Assembly: GCA_900473175.1 (NCBI GenBank)
Contig: UCKM01000007.1
Coordinates: 34,849 to 98,848 of the forward strand
DNA length: 64,000 nucleotides
Origin: Hyphomicrobiales bacterium
Lineage (GTDB): Bacteria; Pseudomonadota; Alphaproteobacteria; Rhizobiales; Rhizobiaceae
Reading direction: 5' to 3'
In this document: positions 35,558 to 45,139 of the stretch, piece by piece
Numbering within the stretch: the stretch's first letter is position 1
Layout of the letters: every line of letters starts with the position of its first letter
Position numbers and translations under genes: made by a program
Notes under the pieces: model-generated
What the model was told of the DNA's origin: nothing
The model's input: only the letters and a program-made list of their open reading frames with translations
The model's database searches: none

Positions 35558-35656
35558 TTCACTCACCTTGTTAATTTCTTGTTTGTTGGATCATTCTCGA
35601 TCGGTGAGCTGGATATAGTGAACGCCTTTGGAAACTTGCAGTGACGTTTTTGCATA

Positions 35657-35705
35657 GCAGCATTGCAATCCAAGAAGAGATGCTGCACTGCAACACACAT
35701 GTGTG
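35657..35705. promoter_or_regulatory. Inverted repeats upstream of the DUF1127 gene
   Basis: About 100-150 bp before the DUF1127 start are a dyad, GCAGCAT (35657-35663) with ATGCTGC (35680-35686), and a separate 12 bp perfect palindrome, CACACATGTGTG (35694-35705). They may be operators or part of a leader. No stress-sigma promoter could be assigned with confidence. Confidence 0.3.
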
Positions 35706-35730
35706 AAAGCTCGCATAAAGGGTGCTGGCC

Positions 35731-36183
35731 CTAACGCAAAATCAATCCCCCCGCTTTCGCGGGGGATGCTTTCGCTGGAGCCTTTTTTCGAGCGCGTTTT
35801 TGAGCTTCGAGTTCTGCGAGCTCCTTGTCAGCCTTTTTCGCAGCTGCCTCGCATTGCCGGCGGAATTTCTCCACCTCTTCCTCGGTCAGATGTTCGATAC
35901 CAATAAAGGCGTTCTTGGCTTCGGATACCCGCACAAGTTCATCGAGTTTGGCCTGTATGGCGACACCGTCGCGATTCTGCGTATTCTGGATAAGGAAGAC
36001 CATCAGGAAGGTGATGATGGTGGTACCGGTATTGATGATGAGCTGCCACGTGTCGGAGAAACCGAAGATCGGCCCGCTGACGGCCCAAACGATGATGGTC
36101 AGGCAGCACAGTATGAAGGTGATCGGTTTGCCCGCCGCCATTGCGACGCTATTGGCGATGCGTGTGAACAATTTGCCGAACAT
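35731..36183 (-). CDS. Low-affinity iron permease family protein
   Basis: This 150 aa membrane protein has two hydrophobic helices (about residues 20-40, ITFILCCLTIIVWAVSG, and 50-66, TGTTIITFLMVFLIQNTQNRD), the core of the low-affinity iron permease (PF04120-like) family. The QNTQNRD motif after the second helix is characteristic. The C-terminal part is a charged helix ending in a Lys/Ala-rich tail. Bacterial members are poorly studied, so iron transport is uncertain. The last codons form a terminator-like hairpin (ATCCCCCGC/GCGGGGGGAT, 35745-35767), which is unusual. Confidence 0.82.
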   Translation of the reverse strand: MFGKLFTRIANSVAMAAGKPITFILCCLTIIVWAVSGPIFGFSDTWQLIINTGTTIITFLMVFLIQNTQNRDGVAIQAKLDELVRVSEAKNAFIGIEHLTEEEVEKFRRQCEAAAKKADKELAELEAQKRARKKAPAKASPAKAGGLILR

Positions 36184-36451
36184 TTCTCCGACCTCCCGTG
36201 CGCCCGCTTTGGGCCAGCGATCGGTAACAACGATCGGGCTGAAATAGTTCCGCCCTCATTGTCAGATTAACGGCCGAATCTGTCGCGCCTTGTCCACCGG
36301 GTCAGGTCTCGTCGTGTCATAAGGAGTAGATGATGCGGTGTAGGCCGCGCATAGGCCGGCTAACCCAAGCTGGTTAACCCACTATGATATGCATTCAGGC
36401 CGCAATGATTCTGCTAAGATGTTCCCAAAACAATAAGAAAAGGGGGCTGAA

Positions 36452-36559
36452 ATGTTCGAGGTAACCGATGGGGCCATGCTGGTAGTGATTGCGATCGCAA
36501 CGGCAATCGGGGCCTATATCTTCTACGGAATCTCCATTCTCCAGCTTACGGCCTTTTAG
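36452..36559 (+). CDS. Possible 35 aa single-pass membrane peptide
   Basis: This short frame follows a strong AGGGGGCTGA ribosome-binding site. The peptide starts MFEVTDGAMLVVIAIATAIG and ends AYIFYGISILQLTAF, so most of it is one hydrophobic helix. It has its own upstream AT-rich region and no overlap with another gene. Small membrane proteins of this type are common in rhizobia but no family can be named. Confidence 0.4.
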   Translation: MFEVTDGAMLVVIAIATAIGAYIFYGISILQLTAF

Positions 36560-36726
36560 GGCTGGCCTCGGGATAGCAGGACAGCTGGCGCATGTCAGCT
36601 TCAAGGCTGGAAGCGCGACCTGCGCTTGGCGACTTCGAAGACGCGTCGCAAATCAGAAAAAAGGGTCCAAAACCCGCCCGCAAACTGCGGTTGAGAGCGC
36701 GAGCCATCATTGAAAGAAAAGGAAAA

Positions 36727-36803
36727 TGGCGCGCCCGAAAGGATTCGAACCTCTGACCCCCAGATTCGTAGTCTGGTGCTCTATCCAGCTGAGCTACGGG
36801 CGC
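36727..36803 (-). tRNA. tRNA-Arg (ACG anticodon)
   Basis: A full cloverleaf lies on the minus strand. The acceptor GCGCCCG pairs with CGGGCGC, the D-arm is AGCTCAGCTGGATAGAGC, the anticodon stem CCAGA pairs with TCTGG around CTACGAA, and the T-arm is AGAGGTTCGAATCCTTT. G73 and an encoded CCA follow. Anticodon ACG (wobble A, normally edited to inosine) reads CGN Arg codons. Confidence 0.95.
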
Positions 36804-36981
36804 GTGCCACTTATGCGCGTTCGTCTGCGCAGCGCGGTTCGTAATGGGTTGAGAACTGAATTGCAAGCTGCTTCGGCAAAAAAACCGAAACTATTTTCAC
36901 GCCGGCAATCGGCAGTGGATTCTTCGGCGGCTTATCAATGCATGCGGCCTACGCCACGGCACAGCACAGAAAGCTCCAAGA

Positions 36982-37007
36982 AAAAGCCCGGTCATGACCG
37001 GGCTTTT
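36982..37007. terminator. Bidirectional terminator after accA
   Basis: AAAAGCCCGGTCA and TGACCGGGCTTTT make a perfect 26 bp palindrome. Either strand reads as a GC stem followed by T4. It lies 16 bp downstream of the accA stop on the minus strand. Confidence 0.85.
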
Positions 37008-37022
37008 CACTGACCTTCAGAT

Positions 37023-37976
37023 CTAAAGATTACGGCCGATACCAAGATATTTTTCGCGCCGGTCCTGTCGCAATGCATCGCCATCCATGTTGCCCATGGA
37101 TTTGAGCGCAACGTTGATGATGTTGCCCGTGGCCTCGATAGCCGCATCCTTGCCGCGATGCGCGCCGCCCATCGGCTCTGGAATGATGCCGTCGATGATC
37201 TTCAGCTCGTAAAGATCCTGCGCCGTGATGCGCATCGACGTGGCCGCATCCTTTGCCCTGGTGGAATCATGCCAAAGGATGGAAGCGGCGCCTTCCGGCG
37301 AGATCACCGAATAGATCGAGTGTTCGAGCATGTAGACGCGATTGGCCGTGGCAATGGCGATGGCGCCGCCAGAGCCGCCTTCGCCGATAATGACTGAGAC
37401 GATCGGCACTTTCAGGTTGAGGCAGGCGGCAGTGGAGCGTGCAATCGCCTCGGCCTGGCCACGTTCCTCGGCGGCGATACCAGGAAAGGCGCCGGCCGTA
37501 TCGACGAGGGTCAATACCGGCAGCTTGAAACGGTCGGCGAGTTCCATGACGCGCACCGCCTTGCGATAGCCTTCGGGCATGGCCATGCCGAAATTGTGCT
37601 TGAGGCGCGTTTTGGTATCGCTACCCTTCTCCTGGCCGATGACGGCAACGGCCTGGCCGTTGAAACGGGCAAGCCCTGCCTGCACCGCATCGTCGTCGGA
37701 AAAATTGCGGTCGCCGGCAAGGGGCGTGAAGTCGGTGAAGAGTTTCGCGATGTAATCGACGCAATGCGGACGGTCCGGATGGCGGGCGATCTGGGCCTTC
37801 TGCCAGGGGGTCAGCTTGCGATAAAGATCGCGCAAGGCCTCGGCCGACCTCTTCTCCAGTCGTGCGATCTCGTCATTGGTGTCTAGGGCGTCGCCCTCTT
37901 CGCCAAGCTTTTTCAGTTCGAGAATCTTGCCATCGAGATCGGCAACCGGTTTTTCGAAGTCTAGGTAGTTATACAT
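37023..37976 (-). CDS. accA: Acetyl-CoA carboxylase carboxyltransferase subunit alpha
   Basis: AccA pairs with AccD to transfer CO2 from carboxybiotin to acetyl-CoA, giving malonyl-CoA for fatty acid synthesis. The 317 aa protein has the typical opening [19 protein letters not shown], the carboxyltransferase core GFRKA-like [49 protein letters not shown] and [20 protein letters not shown]. Length and order are standard. It is monocistronic with a strong palindromic terminator. Confidence 0.96.
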   Translation of the reverse strand: MYNYLDFEKPVADLDGKILELKKLGEEGDALDTNDEIARLEKRSAEALRDLYRKLTPWQKAQIARHPDRPHCVDYIAKLFTDFTPLAGDRNFSDDDAVQAGLARFNGQAVAVIGQEKGSDTKTRLKHNFGMAMPEGYRKAVRVMELADRFKLPVLTLVDTAGAFPGIAAEERGQAEAIARSTAACLNLKVPIVSVIIGEGGSGGAIAIATANRVYMLEHSIYSVISPEGAASILWHDSTRAKDAATSMRITAQDLYELKIIDGIIPEPMGGAHRGKDAAIEATGNIINVALKSMGNMDGDALRQDRREKYLGIGRNL

Positions 37977-38113
37977 GGACGAGGGGTCTGCCTGCAGAAC
38001 GGTTGATTTCGTGGAACTAACTGGCTGTTGCCGAGGCGCATGTCAAGGAAACAAGCCGAGATGGCCTGGAAGCAGGGCAACTTATAGGGTGAATTCCGGC
38101 GAAGGTGTGGTGG

Positions 38114-38644
38114 CTACCGTACCCTACTGTTGCGTTTGACGAGCTTTGGCGGTTTGGGAGGAATTGAAGCCTTCAATCGCTTCGGGCTCTTCACCTGTTT
38201 CGCCGCGCCGGTTCGTTGCCAGCCGATCCATCTGCCTTCGCCTTCGTGGTTGTGAAAGCCAGCTGCCGCCCTCAAACCGCATCTCAATTCCTCAATATCG
38301 AGCCCCGGCGTCTGGGCAAGCAGGCCGGGCGGCAGATGATCGAGATCGAGCCAGGCGACGTCGAAATAGATGGTCTCCGGCCGGTTTTCATTATTCACCG
38401 CGAAGAACCATTGGCTTTCCATATAGTCGCCGAACCAGGGATCCGGAAACATGGAAGGCGAGAATGCAAAGCCGAATGCGGTAATTTCTTCCCAGCGCCA
38501 ACTCTGGCGCCAGCCCATCGAACGTGTCAGATGGCTTGAACGGGTAAATCCGTTATCATCGAAGTGCATCACTTCGCCGTCGGTTTCAACGGGAGGCGGC
38601 TCAGGTCCGGAAAGTATCCTTTTCAACAACTGCCACATGGACAT
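38114..38644 (-). CDS. Hypothetical protein, cytoplasmic
   Basis: This 176 aa protein has no recognised domain. The sequence is Trp-rich in its first half (SMGWRQSWRWEEITAFGFA, WFGDYMESQWFF) and ends in a Lys/Pro-rich basic tail (RLKASIPPKPPKLVKRN). The pattern resembles small PH-like or DUF proteins, but no family can be assigned. It has no signal peptide and no membrane segment. It sits between accA and xerD on the same strand, with 49 bp to the xerD stop. Coding is supported by length and codon use. Confidence 0.65.
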   Translation of the reverse strand: MSMWQLLKRILSGPEPPPVETDGEVMHFDDNGFTRSSHLTRSMGWRQSWRWEEITAFGFAFSPSMFPDPWFGDYMESQWFFAVNNENRPETIYFDVAWLDLDHLPPGLLAQTPGLDIEELRCGLRAAAGFHNHEGEGRWIGWQRTGAAKQVKSPKRLKASIPPKPPKLVKRNSRVR

Positions 38645-38693
38645 TCCGCCGGTTCATTGGTCAGGGTCGTCTGGAAGCTGCATGGTCCTGACC

Positions 38694-39620
38694 CTAGTCT
38701 GCCAGAGGATGGTGCTCCGTGACAAGCCTGTGCAGCCGCTCTTCCATGACGTGGGTATAGATCTGGGTCGTCGAAATGTCGGAATGGCCGAGCAGCTGCT
38801 GCACCGCGCGCAAATCGGCGCCGTTCTGCAAGAGATGGCTGGCAAAGGCATGGCGCAACACATGCGGTGAGATCGCCGATGCCTTCAAGCCGGCGCGCGC
38901 GGTCAGCCCTTTCAACTCACGGGCAAAAACCTGCCGCGCCAGAAAGCCGCTTTCCGACATGGCCGGGAACAGCCACGGATTATCGGGAAGGTTGGGCTGC
39001 AGGTCGCGCTCGGCCAGATATTTGTTCATTACCTCTCGCGCTTTGGTAGAAAGTGGGACCATCCGATCTTTCGAGCCCTTGCCGCGCACCATCAGGAACC
39101 GGTGGTCGGCGCGGGCGACGGTAACGGGAAGGCCGACAAGCTCGGAAACGCGCAAGCCAGTCGCATAAAGGATTTCGAGCAGTGCATGCAGCCGCAGGGC
39201 GTGGAAATGCGCGAGGTGAGACGCTTTGCCGTCCCGTGTCTCCTCTTCGGCGCGCGACAGCAGTTTCTCGACATCTGATTCACTCAGTATCTTGGGCAGC
39301 GGACGATCCTTCTTGGGCGTATCCAGCGTGCTGGTCGGGTCGTCAGCGCGGATGTTCTCCGTGTACAGGAAACGAAAGAACTGGCGCAGTGCGGAGAGGC
39401 GGCGCGCCTGCGAGGTCGCGGCAAAACCCCGGCCCGCGATGTCATCCAGGTAGGAGCGAATGATCGAAGGTTCCGCCAGGGTCAGCTGCACGCCGGTTGC
39501 AGCGCTGAATGCCGCCGCATCGTCGAGGTCACGCCGGTAAGACTCGAGTGTGTTCTGCGCGGCGCCCCGTTCGGCGCTCATCATTTCAAGGAAGGTCTCT
39601 ATGGCTGCTGCGGCGCGCAT
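38694..39620 (-). CDS. xerD: Site-specific tyrosine recombinase XerD
   Basis: XerD acts with XerC at dif to resolve chromosome dimers during division. The 308 aa protein has the N-terminal SAM-like core-binding domain ([23 protein letters not shown]). The catalytic domain has Arg in [13 protein letters not shown], Lys in [13 protein letters not shown], the [19 protein letters not shown] box, His in [16 protein letters not shown] and the tyrosine nucleophile in IYTH. It is four bases downstream of a small membrane-protein gene and divergent from aroK, as in many rhizobia. Confidence 0.94.
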   Translation of the reverse strand: MRAAAAIETFLEMMSAERGAAQNTLESYRRDLDDAAAFSAATGVQLTLAEPSIIRSYLDDIAGRGFAATSQARRLSALRQFFRFLYTENIRADDPTSTLDTPKKDRPLPKILSESDVEKLLSRAEEETRDGKASHLAHFHALRLHALLEILYATGLRVSELVGLPVTVARADHRFLMVRGKGSKDRMVPLSTKAREVMNKYLAERDLQPNLPDNPWLFPAMSESGFLARQVFARELKGLTARAGLKASAISPHVLRHAFASHLLQNGADLRAVQQLLGHSDISTTQIYTHVMEERLHRLVTEHHPLAD

Positions 39621-39624
39621 CGGG

Positions 39625-39828
39625 TCACTTCGGCTGATCGGGTTTCTGATTGAGCCTTTCGGGTGGAATTCGAATGGTCATTTCCGTTTGGGTGGGATGC
39701 ACGAAGGTCACCAGCGCAATCATGCCCGCATAGACGAGCCCGGCAAGGATTGCGAGAATGATGATCAATCGTGTGAGCGTTGGCATATACTGTTCAATCG
39801 GAGTTGCGACCCGCGGAATGGGTTCCAT
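39625..39828 (-). CDS. Small single-pass membrane protein upstream of xerD
   Basis: This 67 aa protein has one central hydrophobic helix ([20 protein letters not shown], about residues 18-40) and a Pro-rich C-terminal tail ([16 protein letters not shown]). It ends four bases before the xerD start, so the two are probably co-transcribed. A similar small gene next to xerD is common in Rhizobiales as far as I recall. Its role is unknown. Confidence 0.7.
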   Translation of the reverse strand: MEPIPRVATPIEQYMPTLTRLIIILAILAGLVYAGMIALVTFVHPTQTEMTIRIPPERLNQKPDQPK

Positions 39829-39931
39829 AACCTTGCTACCAAAACTCTTATGATTTCATGAAGCTGGCAACAGAGTTTGGAACGCTATAGTTTGCTTGAC
39901 GACAGCGTCGTTTTCCTGTCGAAACGCGATT

Positions 39932-40540
39932 ATGAACACGACTGAAGACATCCTTGGCCTGGCCAACGTACCGGAGATGGCAAAATCCATTCGCGCGCGC
40001 CTTGGACGCAGGTCGATCGTGCTTGTTGGTTTGATGGGCGCAGGCAAATCAACGGTCGGCAAGAAGCTGGCGACACTGGTTGAACTGCCATTCTTCGATG
40101 CGGATCACGAGATCGAAAGGGTCTCGACCATGACCATCCCCGAACTCTTCGAAACCTATGGCGAGGCGGAGTTCCGCGATCTTGAGCGCCGGGTCATTTC
40201 ACGCATGCTCGAAGACGGCCCGATCGTGCTTGCAACCGGCGGCGGCGCTTACATGAATGACCAGACGCGCAGGGCAATTTCGACCGAGGGTGTCTCACTT
40301 TGGTTAAAGGCAGAACTCGACGTGTTGATGCAGCGTGTTGCGCGCAAGCAAAACCGACCGCTCCTGAAGAACGAAAATCCGCGTGGCGTGATGGAGCGCC
40401 TGATGACCGAGCGTTACCCGGTCTATGCGCTCGCTGATCTGACGATCAACTCTCGCGAAGAAAAGAAGGAAGTCATCGCGTTCGAAGCGATGCAGGCGAT
40501 TGCCCAGCACCTTGATGGGAACCAGGAACCCGGCTCATGA
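39932..40540 (+). CDS. aroK: Shikimate kinase
   Basis: AroK phosphorylates shikimate with ATP in the chorismate pathway. The 202 aa protein has the Walker A loop [15 protein letters not shown], the shikimate-binding DADHEIE, the FRDLERRVI stretch, the GGGAY loop ([11 protein letters not shown]) and the LID Arg in KNENPRG. The start at 39932 (MNTTEDIL) is preferred over 39896 because the longer N terminus looks unrelated. It overlaps aroB by four bases (ATGA), so the two are coupled. Confidence 0.95.
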   Translation: MNTTEDILGLANVPEMAKSIRARLGRRSIVLVGLMGAGKSTVGKKLATLVELPFFDADHEIERVSTMTIPELFETYGEAEFRDLERRVISRMLEDGPIVLATGGGAYMNDQTRRAISTEGVSLWLKAELDVLMQRVARKQNRPLLKNENPRGVMERLMTERYPVYALADLTINSREEKKEVIAFEAMQAIAQHLDGNQEPGS

Positions 40541-41667
40541 CCGAAATGACGACCCGCCCAATTACCACAGTTCCGGTCAAGCTTGGCGACCGATCCTACG
40601 ATATTCTCATCGGTGCGGGACTCATCGATCAGGCCGGACAGGAAATCTCCAGACGCGCCAAGGCCGTGCGTGTCGCGGTTGTCAGCGATGAAACCGTTGC
40701 GGGTCTGCATCTTGACCGGCTGACCAAGGGCCTTGACGCCGCCGGGATTCACTCCACTCCGGTTCTGGTGGCACCGGGTGAGAAGTCCAAGGGCTTTGCG
40801 ACACTCGAAACCGTGACCAATGCGATTCTTGCGGCGCGGCTCGAGCGCGGCGATATCGTCATCGCCTTTGGCGGCGGCGTCATTGGCGATCTGGCTGGCT
40901 TTGCCGCCGGGATCGCCCGCCGTGGCATGGGCTTCGTCCAGATGCCGACGTCGCTGCTGGCGCAGGTCGATTCCTCCGTCGGCGGCAAGACCGGCATCAA
41001 TACGGCCCATGGAAAGAATCTCGTCGGCGTTTTCTATCAACCCCAATTGGTTCTGGCCGATACTGATGTTCTCGACACGCTTTCGCCGCGCGAGTTTCGC
41101 GCGGGCTATGCGGAGATTGCCAAATATGGCCTGATCGACAGGCCCGATTTTTTTGCATGGCTTGAAAAGAACTGGCGCGGGATATTCGCCGGCGGTCGGG
41201 AGCGGACTGAGGCGATCGCCGTCTCATGCCGGTCGAAGGCCGAGGTGGTGGCGAGGGATGAGCGCGAGACTGGAGACCGTGCGCTACTCAATCTTGGCCA
41301 TACCTTCGGCCACGCGTTCGAGACGGCAACGAATTATGATTCCACCCGGCTCGTCCACGGCGAAGCCGTTTCCATCGGCATGGTTCTGGCACATCAGTTT
41401 TCGGCCAAGATGAACCTTGCAAGCCCAGACGATGCGGCCCGGGTCGAGGCCCATCTGCGCACCGTAGGTCTGCCGGTTTCGATTGGCGATATTCCCGGTG
41501 AAATGCCGCCGGCCGACAAGCTGATGGACTATATTGCGCAGGACAAGAAGGTTGCGCGCGGCGCACTGACCTTCATTCTGACACGCGGCATCGGCCAATC
41601 GTTCATTGCGAAAGACGTGCCGCCATCGGCAGTGCTGAGCTTCTTGCAGGAGAAACATCCAAAATGA
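40537..41667 (+). CDS. aroB: 3-dehydroquinate synthase
   Basis: AroB converts DAHP to 3-dehydroquinate, using NAD+ and a divalent metal. The 376 aa protein shows [24 protein letters not shown], the NAD-binding [36 protein letters not shown], and the metal ligands in the C-terminal domain ([21 protein letters not shown]). It overlaps both aroK upstream (ATGA) and the CNNM-type gene downstream (ATGA), forming one compact operon. Confidence 0.96.
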   Translation: MTEMTTRPITTVPVKLGDRSYDILIGAGLIDQAGQEISRRAKAVRVAVVSDETVAGLHLDRLTKGLDAAGIHSTPVLVAPGEKSKGFATLETVTNAILAARLERGDIVIAFGGGVIGDLAGFAAGIARRGMGFVQMPTSLLAQVDSSVGGKTGINTAHGKNLVGVFYQPQLVLADTDVLDTLSPREFRAGYAEIAKYGLIDRPDFFAWLEKNWRGIFAGGRERTEAIAVSCRSKAEVVARDERETGDRALLNLGHTFGHAFETATNYDSTRLVHGEAVSIGMVLAHQFSAKMNLASPDDAARVEAHLRTVGLPVSIGDIPGEMPPADKLMDYIAQDKKVARGALTFILTRGIGQSFIAKDVPPSAVLSFLQEKHPK

Positions 41668-42953
41668 ACCTCGAGCTCTGGATCTTTTGCGGAGTAATCT
41701 TCGGTTTGATCCTGATGTCTGGGCTTTTTGCCGGATCTGAAACGGCGTTGACCGCCGCCTCGCGTGCCCGCATGCATCGCCTCGCCAAGCGTGGTGATCA
41801 GCGCGCCAAAATTGTCGATTTGCTCATTCAAAAACGTGACCGGCTGATCGGGGTCATGCTGATCGGCAACAATCTGATCAACATTCTGGCTTCATCCCTG
41901 ACGACGAGCATGTTGCTCGATCTCTTCGGTCAGGCAGGTGTCGCCTATGCGACCGCAATCATGACCGTGCTGCTGGTGGTATTTGCCGAGGTGCTGCCGA
42001 AATCCTGGGCGGTTGCCAGCCCGGATCGGCATGCATTGGCGCTGGTTCGCTTTGCGCAGGCGGCCGTTTTCGTTTTTGGCCCGCTTTCCGATCTGGTCAA
42101 CTGGATCGTTCGAAAAATTCTTGGGGCGTTTGGCATCAATCTCGCTGCCGGCACATCCATGCTGTCGGCGCAGGAAGAGCTTCGCGGGGCGGTCGACCTG
42201 CTCCACAAGGAAGGCTCGGTGATGAAGGGTGACCGCGACCAGATCGGCGGCTTGCTCGACCTGCGCGAACTCGAAGTCTATGATGTCATGATCCATCGGA
42301 CCAACATGGATTCGGTGAACGCCGATGATCCGATCGAAACCGTCATCAGCGAGATACTGGCCAGCCACCATACCCGCATACCTGTGTGGAAAGACGCGAA
42401 CGACAACATTGTCGGGGTCGTCCATGCCAAGGATCTCGTCCGGGCGATCCGCGACGCCGACCGGGATTTCTCCAAGATCAACATCATGAAGGTAGCGACC
42501 AAGCCGTGGTTCGTGCCCGACACCACGACGCTCCAGGATCAGCTCAACGCCTTCCTGCGCCGCAAGGCGCATATCGCCATCGTCGTTGACGAATATGGCG
42601 ATGTGCAGGGGCTGATCACGTTGGAGGACATTCTGGAAGAAATCGTCGGCGACATTGCCGATGAGCACGACATCGATGTGCAAGGGTGCCGGCCGCAGCC
42701 GGACGGCTCCGTGCTGGTGGATGGTTCTGTTCCCATCCGCGATCTCAACCGGGCGCTGGACTGGAATCTGCCGGACGCGGAAGCGACGACGATTGCCGGA
42801 CTGGTGATCCACGAGACACAGAGTATCCCCAAGGAAAAGCAGGCTTTCACCTTCCACGGCAAGCGGTTTACCATCCTTCGGCGCGAAAAAAATCGCATTA
42901 CGCGGCTGCGCATCCGCCCCTTGGAGGATGAGGACAAGGCGAAGCTGAGTTAG
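41664..42953 (+). CDS. CNNM/CorC (HlyC-type) membrane transporter
   Basis: This 429 aa protein has an N-terminal DUF21 membrane domain with about four helices (residues 1-150: [23 protein letters not shown]), two CBS domains (about 200-330: [39 protein letters not shown]) and a C-terminal CorC/HlyC domain ([12 protein letters not shown]). Such proteins are linked to Mg2+/Co2+ efflux. The older 'hemolysin' label is historic. Translational overlap with aroB makes it part of the aroK-aroB operon, an arrangement seen across Rhizobiales. Confidence 0.92.
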   Translation: MNLELWIFCGVIFGLILMSGLFAGSETALTAASRARMHRLAKRGDQRAKIVDLLIQKRDRLIGVMLIGNNLINILASSLTTSMLLDLFGQAGVAYATAIMTVLLVVFAEVLPKSWAVASPDRHALALVRFAQAAVFVFGPLSDLVNWIVRKILGAFGINLAAGTSMLSAQEELRGAVDLLHKEGSVMKGDRDQIGGLLDLRELEVYDVMIHRTNMDSVNADDPIETVISEILASHHTRIPVWKDANDNIVGVVHAKDLVRAIRDADRDFSKINIMKVATKPWFVPDTTTLQDQLNAFLRRKAHIAIVVDEYGDVQGLITLEDILEEIVGDIADEHDIDVQGCRPQPDGSVLVDGSVPIRDLNRALDWNLPDAEATTIAGLVIHETQSIPKEKQAFTFHGKRFTILRREKNRITRLRIRPLEDEDKAKLS

Positions 42954-42963
42954 TGCGCGGCGC

Positions 42964-43266
42964 TTAGCGGCGCGTCGCTTCTCCGGGCGCGGCCGGTTCC
43001 AGCGCCAAGGCGTGGACACTGCCCTTCAGTTCGTCCTGCAGCACATCATTGATGGCCCGGTGACGCGCCACGCGTGACATGCCTGCAAAGGCTTCCGCGA
43101 CAATACGCACCCGAAAATGCGTTTCGCCTGACCCGTCAAATGTGCCATGATGGTCGCTGTCAGAATGATGGTGGCCGGCATGAAGGTGGCTTTCATTGAT
43201 GACTGCCAAAGAAACCGGATGAAAAGCCTGCGTCAGTTTGTTTTCGATAGTGGACTGAGTGGACAT
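42964..43266 (-). CDS. BolA-family protein
   Basis: This 100 aa protein has the BolA fold. IENKLTQAFHPVSLAVINES is the N-terminal part, HFRVRIVAEAFAGMSRVARHR the helix-turn-helix-like core with the FxGxSxxxRHR pattern, and ELKGSVHALALEP the final strand. A His-rich insertion (HLHAGHHHSDSDHH, residues ~28-42) supplies extra metal ligands in the loop that binds shared Fe-S clusters with monothiol glutaredoxins. The start at 43266 (MSTQSTIE) is preferred to 43305. It is convergent with the CNNM-type gene. Confidence 0.92.
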   Translation of the reverse strand: MSTQSTIENKLTQAFHPVSLAVINESHLHAGHHHSDSDHHGTFDGSGETHFRVRIVAEAFAGMSRVARHRAINDVLQDELKGSVHALALEPAAPGEATRR

Positions 43267-43399
43267 TTCGTTCTCCTGCGCCCATATGGTAGTTTCACTT
43301 GGCAAATCCGCACATGATCACAAATTTACCGCCATTTCAGGCGTTAGGTCGATCCATGGGCAAATGTCAATTCATGCTTATGTAAGATAACCTGACGAG

Positions 43400-44047
43400 A
43401 TGACCTCGAATTCGAAATATTTTGACAGCATCCGCATCCGCCCGAAAAAGGCGGAAGAGGAGAAATCGCGCACGCCCGTCTGCCAGTGGGATGGCTGCGA
43501 AAAGCCCGGCCCGCATCGCGCCCCCGTGGGCCGTATGAAGGAAGGTGAGTTCTTTCACTTCTGCATCGACCATGTTCGTGAGTACAACAAGGGCTACAAC
43601 TATTTCTCCGGCCTGTCGGACGCCGAGGTGGCGCGCTACCAGAAAGAGGCGCTGACCGGCGACCGTCCTACCTGGACCATCGCCGGGCTGCCGGGAAGCG
43701 GCGCAGGCGCGAGCGCGCAGGCCGCGACAGCTGGCGGTACGCGGACCTCGCCGGATTTTTCCAAGCTGCGTTCCGGTCGCGCGGCCTATCAGAATCGTTT
43801 TCGCGATCCCAATAGTGTGTTCAACGAGGCGAGGGTGCACATCCGCAAACCCAAGCCTTTGGAAGCAAAAGCGCTGGATACGCTCGGGCTTGGCGCAAAA
43901 GCCAGTGGCGAAGATATCAAGTCGCGCTATAAAGAACTCGTGAAGCGCCACCACCCCGATGCAAACGGCGGTGACCGGGCTTCCGAGGATCGTTTCCGTG
44001 ACGTAATCCAGGCCTATCAATTGCTTAAGCAGGCGGGTTTTTGCTAG
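43400..44047 (+). CDS. Small J-domain protein (DnaJ-like)
   Basis: The 215 aa protein has its J domain at the C terminus (residues ~150-215), with the HPD motif in KRHHPDANGGDRAS. The N-terminal ~130 residues include WDGCEKPGPHRAP and FHFCIDHVREYNKGYNYF, with Cys and His that may bind metal. It could deliver clients to DnaK. It precedes cobS and cobT, a common rhizobial order, but a role in cobaltochelatase assembly is only inferred. A hairpin around 44074-44090 may partly separate it from cobS. Confidence 0.88.
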   Translation: MTSNSKYFDSIRIRPKKAEEEKSRTPVCQWDGCEKPGPHRAPVGRMKEGEFFHFCIDHVREYNKGYNYFSGLSDAEVARYQKEALTGDRPTWTIAGLPGSGAGASAQAATAGGTRTSPDFSKLRSGRAAYQNRFRDPNSVFNEARVHIRKPKPLEAKALDTLGLGAKASGEDIKSRYKELVKRHHPDANGGDRASEDRFRDVIQAYQLLKQAGFC

Positions 44048-44140
44048 AAACCCTGCTTGGCTGATTTCCGAGCCTCGCCACGAGGCTTCAAAGTGTGACT
44101 ATCTTTTTGCGTCTGCGCGTGCAGTCGCGCTGGAGGCATG

Positions 44141-45127
44141 ATGAACAAGGTTGATCGCGATATAGCGAATTTGCCAGACACAATGGTTTCTGTCGCAAAG
44201 CTCTTCGGATTCGAGTCGGACATGATGGTTCCTGCCTACAAGGCAGGCGATGCCTATGTACCGGAGATCGATACCGATTATCTGTTCGACAAGCAAACCA
44301 CCCTCGCTATCCTCGCGGGCTTTGCCTACAACCGCCGCGTCATGGTTTCCGGCTATCACGGAACCGGCAAATCAACCCACATCGAACAGGTCGCGGCGCG
44401 GCTGAACTGGCCCTGCGTGCGCGTCAATCTCGACAGCCATGTGAGCCGTATCGATCTCGTGGGGAAGGACGCGATCGTCGTCAAGGAAGGCATGCAGATC
44501 ACGGAATTCCGCGATGGCATCCTGCCTTGGGCTTACCAGCACAATGTCGCTCTGGTTTTTGACGAATATGACGCTGGCCGTCCGGACGTGATGTTCGTAA
44601 TCCAGCGCGTGCTCGAATCATCCGGCCGCCTGACGCTGCTCGACCAGAGCCGCGTCATCCGTCCGCACCCGGCCTTCCGCCTGTTTGCAACGGCAAACAC
44701 CGTCGGTCTCGGCGATACCACCGGCCTTTACCACGGGACGCAGCAGATCAACCAGGCGCAGATGGATCGCTGGTCCATCGTGACGACCCTGAACTATCTT
44801 CCGCACGACAATGAGGCGGCGATCGTTGCAGCCAAGGCCAAGCACTACCAGAACAAGGAAGGCAAGGAGATCATTTCCAAGATGGTTCGGGTCGCCGACA
44901 TGACCCGTTCGGCCTTCATCAATGGCGATCTGTCGACGGTCATGAGCCCGCGCACGGTTATCACCTGGGCCGAGAATGCCGATATCTTCAAGGATGTCGG
45001 GTTTGCCTTCCGGCTCACGTTCCTCAACAAGTGCGATGAGCTGGAGCGTCCGATCGTTGCGGAGTTCTACCAGCGTGCCTTCGGCAAGGAACTGCCTGAA
45101 TCAACGGCCAATGTCGTTATAAGCTGA
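44141..45127 (+). CDS. cobS: Cobaltochelatase subunit CobS
   Basis: CobS is the AAA+ ATPase of the CobNST complex, which inserts Co2+ into hydrogenobyrinate a,c-diamide. The 328 aa protein has Walker A in [14 protein letters not shown], Walker B in [16 protein letters not shown] and sensor residues in [18 protein letters not shown] lies upstream. I chose ATG 44141 over the adjacent 44138 because the spacing is better. The gene is 12 bp from cobT. The large subunit gene cobN is not in the window. Confidence 0.96.
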   Translation: MNKVDRDIANLPDTMVSVAKLFGFESDMMVPAYKAGDAYVPEIDTDYLFDKQTTLAILAGFAYNRRVMVSGYHGTGKSTHIEQVAARLNWPCVRVNLDSHVSRIDLVGKDAIVVKEGMQITEFRDGILPWAYQHNVALVFDEYDAGRPDVMFVIQRVLESSGRLTLLDQSRVIRPHPAFRLFATANTVGLGDTTGLYHGTQQINQAQMDRWSIVTTLNYLPHDNEAAIVAAKAKHYQNKEGKEIISKMVRVADMTRSAFINGDLSTVMSPRTVITWAENADIFKDVGFAFRLTFLNKCDELERPIVAEFYQRAFGKELPESTANVVIS

Positions 45128-45139
45128 GCGACCTTAGAC

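Noticed and set aside
25330-36803. Genomic island between the two tRNA-Arg genes
   Set aside because: The segment contains core genes (hup, dac, tusA-like) and no integrase, and base composition does not change visibly.
38694-39620. Tyrosine recombinase as a mobile-element integrase
   Set aside because: The length, motifs and conserved chromosomal context (next to aroK-aroB) are those of housekeeping XerD.
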